A stretch of 64,000 nucleotides of DNA from Asterias rubens. Lineage: Eukaryota; Echinodermata; Asteroidea; Forcipulatida; Asteriidae. Position 1 is the first letter of the stretch; every line of letters starts with the position of its first letter. The notes under the pieces are model-generated. The model did no database searches. It was not told the DNA's origin and saw only the letters and a list, made by a program, of their open reading frames with translations. Both the position numbers and the translations under genes were made by a program. Shown in pieces: positions 33,283 to 47,026 of the stretch. The DNA lies in assembly GCF_902459465.1 (NCBI RefSeq), contig NC_047062.1, forward strand, positions 6,140,501-6,204,500. Reading direction: 5' to 3'.

Positions 33283-36200
33283 TCAGAGAGCGGCAAATGC
33301 AAAGTTACAGCGACAGTTCATCATATTGCGCATTACATTCCATGTGTCGCTGTTGGGGTCATAGCACTCCGTTAAATCAAGGTAGGCCGAGCCGGAGTGG
33401 CCCCCCGCTGCGTAGAGCATGCCATTCAGAACTGCTACTCCCAGACCTGCAAGTTGATTGGAGGATTTGACAAAGAATTATATTTATAAATCAGTCTGGG
33501 TTGTATCAGAGTCTCGTAATGGACAACAGTATTTCAGTTAGGTGGCTACCTCAAAATAATTCAATTTTCCAGGTCTTCCGAGATCACACTACAATATTTG
33601 CACAGAGTTCAGTGGTACGCAGTGCCATGAAAGCAGAAAATTGTGCTTAGGAAATAATATTGTTCTGCAAAGCACAAATTTGCAGAGAGCCAGTCACAAA
33701 CAATATACATTCAATTTACTTTGCCTGGTAATCTGTGTCTACAGACGCAACATTATTTTCTTCTGCCTGGTAATCTGTGTCTACAGACGCAACATTATTT
33801 TCTTCTGCTTAAAGGCACTGGACACATGGAGAGTTATGGAGAGTTGTTGTAGTATAAAACATTGTGAGAAACGGCTCCCTCTGAGGTAACATAGTTTTTG
33901 AGGAAGAAGTTATTTTCCAAAAATTTGATTTAAAGACATCAGTAATCAAGCATTACTTTGTGTGAGAAGGGTGTTTTTTCTTCCATTATTATCGTTCAAC
34001 TTTGACGACCAATTGAGCTCAAGCTTTCACAGCTTTGTAATTTTATGCATATGTTGAGTGTTGAGTTGTACAGCAAGTGAGAAGACTGGTCTTTGACTGG
34101 TCTTTGAGTGTCCAGTGTCTTTAACAGCTTGATAAAACTGGTCATGGGTCCAGTTACAGTGGCTAACAAAGGCAGTAATTATAATGCACACTCTTGAGGA
34201 ATGAGGATTAACCAATCCATAAATAAAGTTATACAAACCTGTCCTGGTTGTATTCATGGATGCAACGGTTGTCCACGTTTCTTGCGTTGGGTTGTACTGT
34301 TCCACGCTACTTAAATGCGTCTCTCCATTGTGGCCTCCGACTACGTAGATGAAACCATGAATGACCCCAACGCCAAAGTTGATTCGTTTGTCAGCCATGG
34401 GTGCCACCATCTCCCAGGTGTCTGAGTCTGGGTCGTACCTTTCAACGCTTCAAGACAATAGCACAAAAACAAAAACATCGTTAGTGAGGAGTTTGTCAAT
34501 GTCAGCTAAGAATCCATCCAACTTTGGGTTGTGTTTTCCGAACAAACTATTTTAATTAGCTTAACTTACTTAACTTTATAGTAAAAACTGACAATTTGTA
34601 CCATCTTCTGTGCTTATCCAGACTCGACCATGCACCTCCTTCACTTAATTTACTCTTCGTCTCAATGCAAATGCATGTCTTTAAGGACCACTGCCACTAA
34701 AATGGATCCCTCTGCAGTGTCATATTTGTTTTCATCTAGCTCTTGTAAAGTTGTATTTTTTGTACCCCTTACTTGTGATTGATAATGTTATTTTGTTTTG
34801 ATACTGTAGAAAACTGTGAACCTTTAAAGGTGTTACAGGAGCAATCTTAAAGTAACACACCTATTGAGATAGTTGGGCCCATACCCTCCAATCGCATACA
34901 GTTTACCATCTACAACTGCAGCATTAAAGATACTCCTACTGTTAATCATTGGTGCTACTGTCTTCCATTGGTTAGTCATAGGATCGTAGCACTCCACGCT
35001 CCGTAGATACAACTTTCCGGTAACCCCTCCTAATGCATAGATCTTCCCATTCAGCACGGCCACCCCGTGGTTGCTACGACTTAAGTGCATGCTCGCCACT
35101 TTTCTCCACGAGTTCGTTTTGGGGGTCCAGCATTCAGTGCTGTTGTCATGGTGACGGTACATGGAGCCGTTACGGAGCTCAGAGACGACACCGCCGATGA
35201 CGTACAGGGTTTGTTGGACGACCACGGCGGCACATTCCTGACGCCGGCAGCTTAGCGGAGCAACCTCCGTCCAAACGTCCTTGTCCCGGTGATACACCTC
35301 AACACTATAAGGGAAGAAAAAATCGACAAAATGAAGATTCACTTTCTAAAGAAATGTTTCTGACAATACTTCCAATACACATACTTTGACAAATATCACA
35401 GACCTATGAAATTTGTGAATAAACACAACTTTGATCTAACATTTACATTTAACAATTTATTTATTAAGGTAATATTACGTTAAATTGTCACAAAGCCACC
35501 CTGGACAATTCAAGTTTAAATATGAATACTTTGAAATTTTTGTTTTTAGAAAATCCAAAATAAACGATATAACTACACGCTTGTACAAACATGATAATAT
35601 TCAGCCACAATCTTATCATCACTTACATGTACTCATGCTAAATCTTAACTTAAAGGTAGGGTCCCTTCCAAGTAATAACCCCCCCCCCCCCACACACACA
35701 CACACACACACACCTATGGTTTTTGATAATGTTTTACTCAAGCATGTCTAAGAAACAGAATTTGTGAATCGATTTCTCAGTTTTCTGAGGGTTTGTGTCC
35801 GTTCATGATGTATTACCTGCTGTCACTTTGTAAATGTGGATGGATTGGCATTCTTGATAACAAATACTTATAGGGCCCTATATTGCTGTTTTTTTCAACA
35901 AGCGTTCAGCTGAAACTTTCACAGGTGACTGTTTGTGTATCTTTTAGTTTGGCCTAGTAAAAATTAGCATTATGTGGACAAAACAATATAATTATATAGC
36001 TCGCGGTAGTAGAATAAAGAGAGACAGTTCTCTAATAAACAAACTCTACCTGGCAAGTAGATACACACATGATGTTACCGCAAACCAAATATATATTGAT
36101 ACCTCACCATGCAATGCCACAAATCCTATCCCCCCTTTAAAAAAAGGTGCTTTATGAACACAACATAACAACTTCCTTGCAGGGTACTTCAAAGTGTGGA

Positions 36201-39200
36201 CTAAAAATAGCCCAGAAATATTTTACAAGTCAATATTATCACAAACTGTCCAAGTTATGACAAGATTTTATTTAAAAGCCCTGATTGTTTGAATAAAATA
36301 CACTCCCTGCATATTTCAAATAGTGGACTTTAGTTTCAAAAATAAACAGTATCTGGGTGGGAGATGATAATTCCAAGCACAGCCACATGCCTGCATTGAA
36401 CATGAAGACATAGCCCCTGTGAATGGGCTGATATCGCTGTTATACCTTAGATATGGACACTATTTTTAAACTAGCATTGCCATAAATAAAGCAATGCTCT
36501 ACTTCACGCATGAAATACAAATGTTATCAAAACAAGCACTATGTTGACTCAAATTGATAAAATAAGTTTTTTAGATGTGGATATTATAAATATCACCCCC
36601 CCCCCCCCCCCCCGTCCTTTGTTTCCTTTTCATTGTTCATCACTTGAGTGTTTCTGACTGCATTCTACTTTATTACATAAGTCTACTTGTGTACTGTGGT
36701 GTTGTCATTAAAGGAACACGTTGCCTTGGATCGGACGAGTGGGTCTATAAAAAGCATTTATACCCGTTAGTTATAAAATGCATATGGTTGGAAAGATGTT
36801 TTAACTTGTGTACTGTGGTGTTGTCATTAAAGGAACACGTTGCCTTGGATCGGACGAGTTGGTCTATAAAAAGCGTTTATACCCGTTAGTTATAAAATGC
36901 ATACGGTTGGAAAGATGTTTTAAAAGTAGAATACAATGATTCACACAAATTTGCCTCGAATTACGTGGTTTTCCTTTTACTTTGCCAACTAACACGGTAG
37001 GCCATTTATGGGAGTCAAAAATTTGACTCCCATAAATGGCCGACCGTATTAGACGACGAGGTTAAAGGAAAACCGTGCAAATTTGAGGCATGTTTGTGTG
37101 GATCATTGTATTCTACTTTTACAACATTTTTCTACCCATTTTTATGCAATTTATTAAAAACAGTTACGTACGCTTTCCAAAGACCAACTCGACGGATCCA
37201 AGGCACAGGTTCAATTAAGCCTTTTAGAAAGACTTGAATGAATAATTAACTAATGTATTGTGTATTAAAAAAAAAATGAATATTGTATTCAGGTTTAAGT
37301 AATTATTCAAAGGCAGTGGACACTATTGGTAATTACTCAAAATAATTATTTGCATAAAACCTTACTAGGTAATGAGTAATGGGGAGAGGTTGATAGTATA
37401 AAACATTGTGAGAAACAGCTCCCTCTGAAGTGACTCTGAAGTAATTTTCCACGAATTTGATTTTGAGACCTCAGAATTAGATTTTGAGGTCTTGAAATCA
37501 AGCATCTGAATGCACACAACTTCATGTGACAAGGGTGTTTTTCTTTCATTATTATCTCGCAACTTCGACGACCAATTGAGCTCAAATTTTCACAGGTTTG
37601 CTATTTTAGGCATAAATTGTTGTGATACACCATTCCAAGTGAGAAGAATGGTCTTTGACAATTACCAAAGGTGTCCACGTCTTTTAACAAATAAAAAATG
37701 TATGAATATTTATGTAATTGAAATTGCTAAGACTATTTAAAAAAAAAAAAAAAAAAGAATATTGTATACATATTTTTTTTTAATTAAATAGTAAACAAAA
37801 AAATAGTAAACAAAATATAAGTAATTTGATTTTTTTGAGTGTATCAAAAGTTAAAGCCAAGCTTTGCTGTCTTTTAACACACAAAAAGATTGTTTTCTTA
37901 AATTTGTGTATCACACAATCATGTATGAGTATTAACTGCATGATTTCTATGTATACTTATAATAGGCCTATGTCATTCAAAATGGAAAGCTTGAACTGTT
38001 TTGTAATTCCTATTAATTGAATCTTTCTTTGCATTCAAAACCCTATTCTTTTTCTAAATTTAGCAGCCATTAATGATAGTGCTTGGGAAAGATAATGTCA
38101 GATTGTGTGAAGGCTTGGTGCAGATAAATGTCATTCCCCATCCATCATCTATGCCAACCTACTATTGTTGCCACTAGGAGAGTAATTATCGCAAGACTAT
38201 TTTTAGCTCCGGGGTTATATAAATAGACCAGGGCTGCTGTCGGAATGACTGTTGGGAAATAATAGCACGAGTCCATTAGGGCTTAATTGCTTTACTTCAT
38301 GCCAAGACAAAACCAAATCATGCAATCAAAAAAAAAAGCCTACTGCCATTGCACTCTGATTCAGACTGTTGTATCTTGGCCAGAGATTAGTGTATACTAC
38401 ACCATTGTATCTACATGTAGATAGTGTGCTGGGCTGGGTCCAAATTTCATAGAGCTGCTTGACGGCCGATTTTATGCTCACTGAGCCATTTCCATTTCAT
38501 AGCACTGCTTATGGTCACCACAGGAATGACGATCCAAACAAAATACTGACAGTAAACCAAACGTTATTTATTTAAAAAAAAAAAGGGCAAAAAAGAAGCA
38601 GACAAAAACAAAATATAAAAACCCACATATTTATAAAAACAAAAACAAGTTGAATCTATTTGATGACATGTTCAAGCGCCTGATGCTTCACTTTTGAAAG
38701 GGCAACGGTTCCCAGGCCTTTTGTCCGTGGTAAAGGGCACCTGTCCAGAGGGGCATTAGAGGCAATTGACTCCATGATGAAGTACTATGCCTGCTTGCTA
38801 CAGTTTGGTTGTATGATGTGTTTACTGAAATCTAGATTAAAATGAATGAACTCTTCCAAATCTTATGAAAGTTTGTTTACGTTAAAAGTAACATCCCTCA
38901 AAGAAGTGTCTTTAAAAAACAAATACAGTTCTCCCCATGCTCAAACAAAATTCAGCCAAACATAGAATGTTTTAAAAGACACTGGACACTATTGGTAATT
39001 GTCAAAGCATTATGTGCATTACATAAGAAACCTGTGAAAATTTGGGCTCAATTGGTCGTTGAAGTTGCGAGATAATAATGAAAGAAAAAACAACCTTGAC
39101 TTGGTGTGTCTAAGCATTAGCAAAGAAACCTGTGAAAATTTGGGCTCAATTGGTCGTCGAAGTTGCAAGATAATAATGAAAGAAAAAACAACATTGACAC

Positions 39201-42200
39201 ACTAAGTTGTGGGCTGTCATATGCTTTCAGATTTCAATCGACCTCAATTTCTAAATTTGAGGTCTCAAAATCAAATTCTCTCGAAAACTACTTCACTTCA
39301 GAGGGAGCCGTTTCTCACAATGTTTTATACTATCAACCTCTCCCCATTACTCGTTACCAAGTAAAGTTTTATGCTAATAATCATTATTTTGAGTAATTAC
39401 TAATAGTGTCCACTGCCTTTAACAAAGCGAGAAGAGAAACAAAAAATAGGGAGAACCCTTGAAATCAATCATGAACAGTCAATCCCATAAAAGTCTTTCC
39501 TCAAACAATTGCGGTTGTCTCTTAAAAAACCCAAATGATATAAATTTGCACATATCCCTTTGAATTTAGAGCCATATTGCAGACAAAATCAACAATAACA
39601 CTATCAGACCATGATGCACAGCTGTGACTACGTGCAGAAATCCAGAGTTTGTAGAAATCTTTGGATTTGCCCTCTGTCTTGTCTGTAGTCAACATCACTG
39701 ACCCACTTGGTTTTTATCTTTGTTGGGAAATTGGACTATATTTAGACCTTTGTGCCAATAAAACTTATGGTTACAAGGTTTCTGATTGTCATCCAGATAA
39801 AATGACATTCAGGCTTTATGTACATTAACATGTATATTGAAGTTGGACATGAATTTCATGTACACATGGTGAAAATTGTCCTTGTATACGGGCACAATGA
39901 CGTTCCCCCCAAAAAGGAACAGTTGCTGTTAAAAAAAATAATGTGTGTACTTCTAGGTGATGTATTATTTGGCTTTTGCCCTACACCAATGTGTAGTCAC
40001 TATGTAAAGTTACTGCATTTTGTACTTCCCTTAAGAATAGTAACAGAAAAACACCCTTGGCGCATAAGTTTCAGACACACATCGGTGTATGGGTAAAAAC
40101 CCAAATAAATATTCTTAATCCCCGATGCAAATTTAACATCTATTGTATAAGTTTCAGATGCTTGATTTTGAAACCTCAGCTGAGGTCACGACATCAAATC
40201 AAATATTTGTGTGAGAAATGACGTCTTTCTAAAAAACTATGTTACTTCAGAGGGCGCTGTTTCTCACAATGTCTTATACTACCAACAGCTCTTCATAAAT
40301 GAGTAAGTTTTATGCAAACAATTGTTTTGAATAATTACCAATAGTGTCCAGTGCCTTTAAAAAAATGGAAATCTGAGGTAATCTGAATACAAAGAGATGT
40401 TTGGAAGTTCTGCATCATTGTTAACCTCTGTACCATTCAGTTAACCTATGGCAGCTCACTGCCACAATGAATCTTTGCATCCATGAAACTATTGACGGGA
40501 GATGTTTATGGTCACAGGCATGATACATATCATCGGCTCAGTGATACTACAAGGTCATTAATTGCAAATTCATCCTCATAATAACCAAAACCTTGTTTAA
40601 AGCAAAAAATGCATATATATTGTTTGAAAAAATGAATCAAAATCCACAAAAAAATGTTCTTCTTAAAAACTGATTGTTTCTTTAATGTCAATAATTACTT
40701 TGGAGACCACTCTCGTTAAAATAAACTTCATATACCAAGGAGCTACAAAACAAGCAGTTTGGTGAAACCCATTAAAGTCCTCAGTAGGCATTAAATGTAA
40801 TTCATTGAGGCAATTTGCCTACCACGGCTACATGTAATTTAGTCAATCTGCTTTTATTTATTTCTACTAGAAACCTGCAGATCTCATGTTTCATATTACG
40901 TGTAGGTTTGAATTTTAAATACATGTAGCTATGTTTCAAGCTTCAAAAACCAAGGCTGTTGAAAGCCTTCATTTAAGGTATTGCACACAAACATTCTGGC
41001 CATGGTCAGTTAATTAAAAACTAATAATGACTTACAATCTGTCAGGATCTTGCCATAAAATCATGTACGTACACGTACATGCTTATACAGCTTGTTGCTG
41101 GATCTCTGGCATTATGGTTAAAGGCTTTGTTTACACAAACTTCAATTTATGTATGATATCATCCGTCAAAATTTGTTCTGATAGAAAATTCTTAAATTCA
41201 AATATTTTCTTTCTGCCCAAAAAACCCAAACAAACCATGCAACAGATGAGACCTCTATTTATTAGAAGGTAAAATTCAATGTACTGTAGGTAGCATACTA
41301 CATGCCATGTCGATGTGTTTTTTGCAAAGTTTGCGAGTTTCAACTCTGGCTCTAAAAATGTAGCTCTCTCCTTTTATCGTACAAAATGTAAATTTATATG
41401 CATGTAAATTGCCTTCAAGCACTAAAGAAATCCCTCGATAACCTCTGATTCTCTTCAATCGTAATAATTTGGTGTAGCTGCAATGCCTTAAAGCTTGGCA
41501 TTATGCATTATTACCATGGTAACATAAAATAGTGCCTCATTCATCCCCGTTAGTGGATTCCTGATTAAACCGGTTTGTTTCCGGAGCTGGGGGTACACAT
41601 GCAGCAGACTTCGAATGGATAGTGAAATTGCACCATGAGCGTGCAGTAAACATGTTTTTCGCATATTTTGGTTAAAAATGTAGTGCGTCATCAGTTTCAG
41701 TTTGGTTCATCTGCGGCAGATGAGACTGACATTTAGAGAAAACATATTCATACTGTTGCCCACTAATATCAATTTGGAACACAAATTGATGTGTTTGATA
41801 TCTCCTGAGGCGAACATTATTTGGGTGACATTAGTTTACTCATTTCTCAAAAGCTACAGCACCCATTGTTATCTCCGTCGATAAGTGTATTTGTTGTATT
41901 GTATTATCATTATTCCTTCATGGTATTATCCTAAGGTATTTCTATTATTGTCCCGCCTATCTTCCCCTTTATTTATTTCGACCACTGCATTTCTGGTATT
42001 TACTTTGTATTTGCTTTGGAATGTCTAGTATGTCTCGGGTACCAACGAAGTGGGCGTTGGCTGCTTGGTATATATTCTTGCAGCATACACCTTAGGCTCA
42101 TTTTCTGTTCCTGATTCCGTTGTGTTCTGTTCGAGTTTATTTTAGTTCTTCTCAGACATGTAATTTTCCGTAGCCATCTCCCAATACCAGTGAACGCCCC

Positions 42201-45200
42201 AGAATACCGCAGAACATTTACCATGTGCACGGACGTAGTTTCTGAGTTTCTCCCGGCAATGATGTTAGTTTATTAAATGTATTAGTTATTTCACAGTTGT
42301 AATTTAACGTCAGAGTTGTCTTTGTAGTGTCTTATATTCAAGTTTCACTTTAATATTAGCCCTCGGTCGTTGCTTGGTTTATTGCTGTATCTCGTTCTGC
42401 ATTTAAAGTTGTTTTTGTTAGATTGATATGGTTCACCTTTGTCTCCCTTCCCTTAATTGTTTAAAAATGTGCATTTTTCGTGTCATTTATTAGCTATTTT
42501 TGTATTTGTTATTTATAGTTTCACCTGTGTAATGTTATACACTGAGTGCAAATAAATGGGAAAGCTCATCTAAAGGTCTCCGTCGTCTCCTTTGTACCGT
42601 GCATGTGACACCCATCATCAAGTAATATTAAAGCCATTGGACACTTTCTGAACAAAACAAAAAATTTAAAGTTCACAGATTTACAAATAACTTACAGTGT
42701 TTACAGAAGGTAATGGTGAAGAAAGGCTTCCCTTGAAATATTATTCCATGAAACGCTTTACTTTTTGAGAAAACATTAAAACAATTATCATTGTCCGACT
42801 CCGATGACCGATTGAGCCTAAATTTTCAATGGTTTGTTATTTTATAAAGTCGTCATACACGAAGTGTGGGCCTTTGGACAATATTACTGTTTACCGTTGT
42901 TGTGCGATTGCTTTCAGGGAAGCTTTCTACTATCTTTATCTTCAAACTGTGTAAGTTTTATGTTAATCTGTGCACACTGTCTTTGGTGCCCCCAAAAAGT
43001 ACCCAAACCCTTTACCCGAACAAGGTTACCATGTGTGGTTGGTATCCCGCTCATTTCTCCTTAGTAGAAAATTGTAAGCAATATTTCCTGCTTTTAAAAG
43101 CAGGTCTATTAAACAGAGTCCAGGTGTGTCATGTATTCAGTAAAACATGCAATATCAATAATTTTATTCAATCTTACCAAAGCCGTTTAAAAGAAAACTA
43201 CTTTAGCTTGAGTCTGGGCTTAGATTTAGACTATAGATGATGCGCAGTTTCCTTAAAGGGCTTCAACTAGGCAGACAGAACCTGAACCGAAGCCCAAGCA
43301 TTGATTTCCCAAAGGGCCTATTAATCTCATACAAAAAGAAGGAAAGAAAAAGGAAGCCAGACTCCTTGATTACGTATGTACATTGCATTTTCTCTTCAAG
43401 CATTGGGGTTGCATTTTAGTGACCTTTACCGGAAATTTCTTCAAGCTTCTGTCATTGGTTCCCAGTGTTATCATGACTGGGTGAAGTAGCTGTTCTGACC
43501 AAACCATGACAGAGGTGTTGGTCTGGTCATGGAGGAAGGAAGTGAAGGAGGTCAAAAAGGGACTTCAAAAGCCGAACCCGTGGTACCGCGGTCAGTTAAC
43601 GACACCTCGTAATCACCTATACCTTATTTAAACATTGGGCGACCTGGCATCTGTAAGTTTGCGCGTGCGCACTTGGTTCTTCACTCAACTATGGTGTCGT
43701 ATGTCGTATGGATGGAGGCCAGTAGTTTTGGTGTTTGGCCAGTAAACTGAAAAAAGTCTGGTGGTCTTGTGTTTTTTAATTGAACAATGCAGAAAATACA
43801 TGTATTGTACCTCCTTGTGTAACATCTTGAATCAAAAATAATATTTTTCCAATGTTGACTTTGAGTCTGCTAAAATACATTTCAATTCTATTGAGTAATG
43901 ACATTATACATACACATATAGATAAATGAGATCAATCATTGTCTTAGTGCTCGTTCAAATAAAACAGTTAACATTAATGCATGATTTGGGTCAGGAGGGC
44001 TGCATCAACACCAAGTACTGTGTGTTATTATTTTTTAATATTTTTTATTTTGATTCTGGTCTTGTCTAAAGAATTCTTATCCAGTGAACATTTTGAGCCA
44101 CAAAATGAGCCATTAGCCCTGTTATCTTGTGGACGTCCCCCCAAACTCAAGCCCTGGGCCCAATTTCATAGCACTGCTAAGCACAAAAAATTGCTTTAAA
44201 AAGCATGAAATTTCTCCACTGATAAAAACAGAAATGCCAACCTAATTTCCACGCGATTTTCAGGACAAGCAAGCACGCAACGAATGGAAGCTTGGTTGGT
44301 AATACTGTTTTTATCAAGGAAGAAATGTCATGCTAAGCAAATTTTTGTGCTTAGCAGCTCTATGAAATTGGGCCCTGGTTAGAGCATACAAATCCATTAG
44401 GCCCTAATGCTGATAAAATTGTGTATTGACCTGATTCACACAATTACATCACCACATTTTGGGAGTCAGTTTCCCTCTGGGTTCTACTGAGAAGTTTGTA
44501 GTTTAGTCTACAGACGTGCCTGTATGTGATCACCAAAGCTTTATAAAATTTCAACTAAAAAATGGCAGGCCATGGAGCCATGTAATTAAGCCATGTTGTG
44601 TGTCAATGCGGGGGATTAGTCAATGATAACATAAAGTCTCAACACTCTTAAAATGTTGATAATCAATATTTGTAAAAACCTTACCTATCTAGAGTTGCAA
44701 AGAGGCCATTCTTTCCACCGATGGCACAGAGTAAACCCTTCTCTCCCCGGGTCTTCACTCTGGATCCCATCTTACTGGCAACTTGTAGTCTTTCCTCCGG
44801 CCGCAGGTGGTACCTCAGGGCCCGATTGACCTGCTCCTGACACGACGGATTATCCCTGATGAATGGATTAGCCTCGTAGAGTCTGGTCAGCATCTTCAGG
44901 GTCATCAGCGGGAGTCGAATGCAGTGGAGAAGTTTGCCCATGTAACAGCGCCGTTTATTGGGGTCGTATCGCACCCAGCTGTCCAATGCGTTGAAGATGG
45001 CCTCCTCAGAGGCGACGATGAGATCATCCCGACTCAGGATGCTGGCAAGATCGGTGTGCTCCAACTGCAAGAACTCTTCGCTGATGCTGAGCTCCTCAAA
45101 GTGTTGTGCAATAAAGCATTGCGCTGTGCGGTACAGCTCCGTGCAGGCATGAGCGTCCGCAAAACATGAGATGCCAATACAGTTTGTTGCGTGAAGTTGT

Positions 45201-46133
45201 GCCTAGTGTTCATGAAGAAAGAACAAAACAAAAACAATTTTAAGGGAAGTTGTACTGGTAATTGTATTAATTGTCAGAAACAAGTATCAGCTATTGTGAG
45301 ACCCAGCATATAAAGAAAAAGCATGTGAAAGTTAAGCTGATTCGAACACTGGCGTCACATAAAAAAAGTGAAAGCTCCTAAACTGTTTTTAAACATTTGA
45401 TTTTGGACTCAATATTCTTTTACATGAAATCTGCATAATTTCAGCCAAAAAAGATTCTGCAAAGTATTCAACTACACGTGTACTTGTATACCATGTAAGT
45501 TTCTACACATAACCCCAATCTATCGAGGGGAGTAAAGAGTAAAAGCCCAAAGAACCTGAATTCTTCTAAATCCGCCTAACAATTACGTGAAACTCACAAT
45601 TTGGTCACTAGAAGTTGTAAGGTGGGCCACAGCTTGAATGGACAAGAGAAACAATGCAATACCAAAACAAAATATGAAAGTGATCACGACAGGCCCGTTG
45701 TTTTACAAGATAACAACAACAAAATGCGTTGTACCTGGAGAAAATCACAGCATAGCTTGATGACTGGTTTCAGCTGCAGCAGACAGGCAGCGGCTAGCAG
45801 AGTCTGCACGTTGGCGTGCGTCACCCTCACCTTCCCTGTATACGCAAACTCCACCAAGGTCTGCAGCGCCATGTCATCCACTGACTTGAGTTCAATCTCT
45901 TCTTTCTCCCTCTCGCACAGCGAGCCAGTGAACATTGCACGGAAGTACTGGCTGCAGCTGGCCAACACGGCCCGATGGGCGGACACCCTGCACATGCCTA
46001 CTCTAAGGACGACGTCGCAGAGTTCACCCTGTTTTCTGAGCTGGTTGAGGGACTGGAGGATCTGACTGGCATACATTGGAACTTCAGTCACTCCTTGTGC
46101 AGCGTCTTCATCAGAATTCATGTTGTCCATCAT
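33283..46133 (-). CDS. klhl28: Kelch-like protein 28 orthologue (BTB-BACK-Kelch), 5 coding exons, 577 aa
   Basis: Exons in transcript order: 46133-45735, 45202-44685, 35304-34861, 34447-34239, 33446-33283. All introns are GT-AG, phases agree, and the total is 1,734 nt with TGA at 33285-33283. Exon 1 carries the BTB domain (LCDVVLRVG, VLASCSQYFRAMFTG). Exon 2 carries BACK (CIGISCFADAHACTEL, RLYEANPFIRD) and starts Kelch (LLCAIGGKNGLFATLD). Exons 3-5 complete six Kelch blades (VIGG, ALGG, AIGGYG, VVGGH, AAGGH). Length and the RHHDNSTECW insert in the Kelch domain match vertebrate KLHL28 (about 571 aa) better than KLHL17 or KLHL20, as I recall them. BTB-BACK-Kelch proteins bind Cullin-3 through BTB and present substrates through the propeller; the substrate is unknown. 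Two Met codons open the frame (46133 and 46130). An acceptor at 46171-46172 suggests a spliced 5' UTR. Intron 2 is 9.4 kb and full of mobile elements. Confidence 0.88.
33723..33806. repeat. 42-bp tandem duplication
   Basis: Two identical 42-bp copies of GCCTGGTAATCTGTGTCTAC and following bases at 33723 and 33765. klhl28 intron 4. Confidence 0.85.
33809..34123. mobile_element. About 370-bp MITE, shortened copy
   Basis: Family blocks GAGAAACGGCTCCCTCTGAG and TTTGACGACCAATTGAGCTC are present. The left part is shortened. It lies in intron 4 of klhl28, right after a 42-bp tandem duplication. Confidence 0.75.
36001..36125 (+). mobile_element. Retroelement-like repeat fragment, copy 1
   Basis: GCGGTAGTAGAATA, then CACACATGATGTTACCGCAA and CCTCACCATGCAATGCC match 60970-61090. 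Confidence 0.55.
36708..37218. mobile_element. Long palindromic MITE (TTAAAGGAACACGTTGCCTT ends), copy 1
   Basis: Almost fully self-complementary around GGGAGTCAAAAATTTGACTC (37011-37030). The left 98 bp plus 21 bp of flank are tandemly duplicated (unit 119 bp, 36685 and 36804). klhl28 intron 2. Confidence 0.85.
37308..37686. mobile_element. About 370-bp MITE, copy in klhl28 intron 2
   Basis: Starts AAAGGCAGTGGACACTATTG and ends GGTGTCCACGTCTTTTAA, with the central GAGACCTCAGAATTAGATTT palindrome zone. Confidence 0.85.
38973..39421. mobile_element. About 370-bp MITE with internal duplication
   Basis: Ends TTAAAAGACACTGGACACTA and TAGTGTCCACTGCCTTTAA. The block AAACCTGTGAAAATTTGGGC through AATGAAAGAAAAAACAACC occurs twice (about 39029 and 39126), making this copy longer than the rest. 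klhl28 intron 2. Confidence 0.8.
40146..40360. mobile_element. About 370-bp MITE, right half only
   Basis: Retains TTCAGATGCTTGATTTTGAA, the TCAGAGGGCGCTGTTTCTCA block and the end AGTGTCCAGTGCCTTTAA. The left end is not recognised. Confidence 0.65.
42631..42885. mobile_element. Half MITE related to the 28262 element
   Basis: Starts AAAGCCATTGGACACTTTCT and carries CCGACTCCGATGACCGATTG and CATACACGAAGTGTGGGCCT. The right terminal repeat is not found. klhl28 intron 2. Parts also resemble 53371-53480. Confidence 0.6.
43529..43713 (+). mobile_element. Dispersed repeat of about 180 bp, copy 2
   Basis: Same order of blocks as 26073-26252, with a somewhat different start (AAGTGAAGGAGGTCAAAAAG). 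klhl28 intron 2. Confidence 0.65.
44156..44375. mobile_element. Foldback MITE with GGGCCCAATTTCATAG ends, copy in klhl28 intron 2
   Basis: Ends GGGCCCAATTTCATAGCACT and GCTCTATGAAATTGGGCCC are inverted. The inner arms carry TTGGTTGGTAATACTGTTTT. Confidence 0.85.
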
Positions 46134-46246
46134 TTATCTTAAGGCGACCTCATTATCGGGATGAACAGACCTGTTTCAAAAGCATATCAAAGAAAGATGG
46201 ACAGATCTAGACTTCAGAAAAGAAATAGAAAAAACCCCAACACAAA

Positions 46247-46350
46247 CACCACTTTTTCATTCGATATGAAATAACATAGTTACTAATTTACCTCAAGGAG
46301 ATACAAAATGAGTGAAAAAGTGGTGGCGCCATATGGAAAGTTACCCAAAC
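46247..46350. mobile_element. MITE of the CCGTATGGCGCCACCAC family, left end truncated
   Basis: Starts CACCACTTTTTCATTCGATA and ends AGTGGTGGCGCCATATGGAAA. It lies about 110 bp upstream of the klhl28 start codon (minus strand), in its 5' region. Confidence 0.7.
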
Positions 46351-46422
46351 AGGAAAACAAACAAACAAACTACCAAGACTACACGCAGGTTGCATGCTAT
46401 TTTACACATGAAAATCGGAAAA

Positions 46423-46557
46423 GTTTCCGTATGGCGCCACCACTTTTTCATTTGATAGAAAATAATCTGGTATCTAATTTACTTCAATTTTTCAATGAGA
46501 TATCCCTCTTTGTAAAAATTAGTGAAGAAGTGGTGGCGCCATACGGAAAGTTATCCT
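46423..46557. mobile_element. MITE of the CCGTATGGCGCCACCAC family, full copy
   Basis: Ends GTTTCCGTATGGCGCCACCA and GTGGTGGCGCCATACGGAAA are inverted. It lies 73 bp from the truncated copy at 46247. Confidence 0.8.
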
Positions 46558-47026
46558 GAAAATCAAAGTACATTACAAACATATCTATGATGTCGATCAG
46601 ATTCAGAGTGTGCACAAAATGTTTGTTTACATGTTATTACTTACTTGTTAGATTTAATTTAGTAAACATAATTTTCTTTTTTATCAATGTATTAATAATT
46701 ATTATAAAAATTCATTAAATTGATCAGATTGTTTGAAAGTCGACTACACACGTCCTCATGTCAGAATTATGATTGCTAGGCTATTGCTCGTAGATGACTC
46801 ACCTTTATTAGTTGTAAAAGAAATCGGATCTTATGGGTTCTCGACAACAAGCTGCAGCCGGCCGCGGGTCGGTCCAGCACGGAATAAATGGTGTTTACTA
46901 TTGCTCCTCACACATTTGGTCATGTACCTCAACGAATTGCAACAGCTAAATGGTGTGTACCGGTTATTCGATGAACCATTCTAATGTAGAGCAGAACCCG
47001 TCTAAAGCCTAAACTTGTGCCAGTCT

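Noticed and set aside
45601..46065. 154-codon plus-strand frame opposite klhl28 exon 1
   Set aside because: It is antisense to the BTB domain exon and shows no independent similarity.
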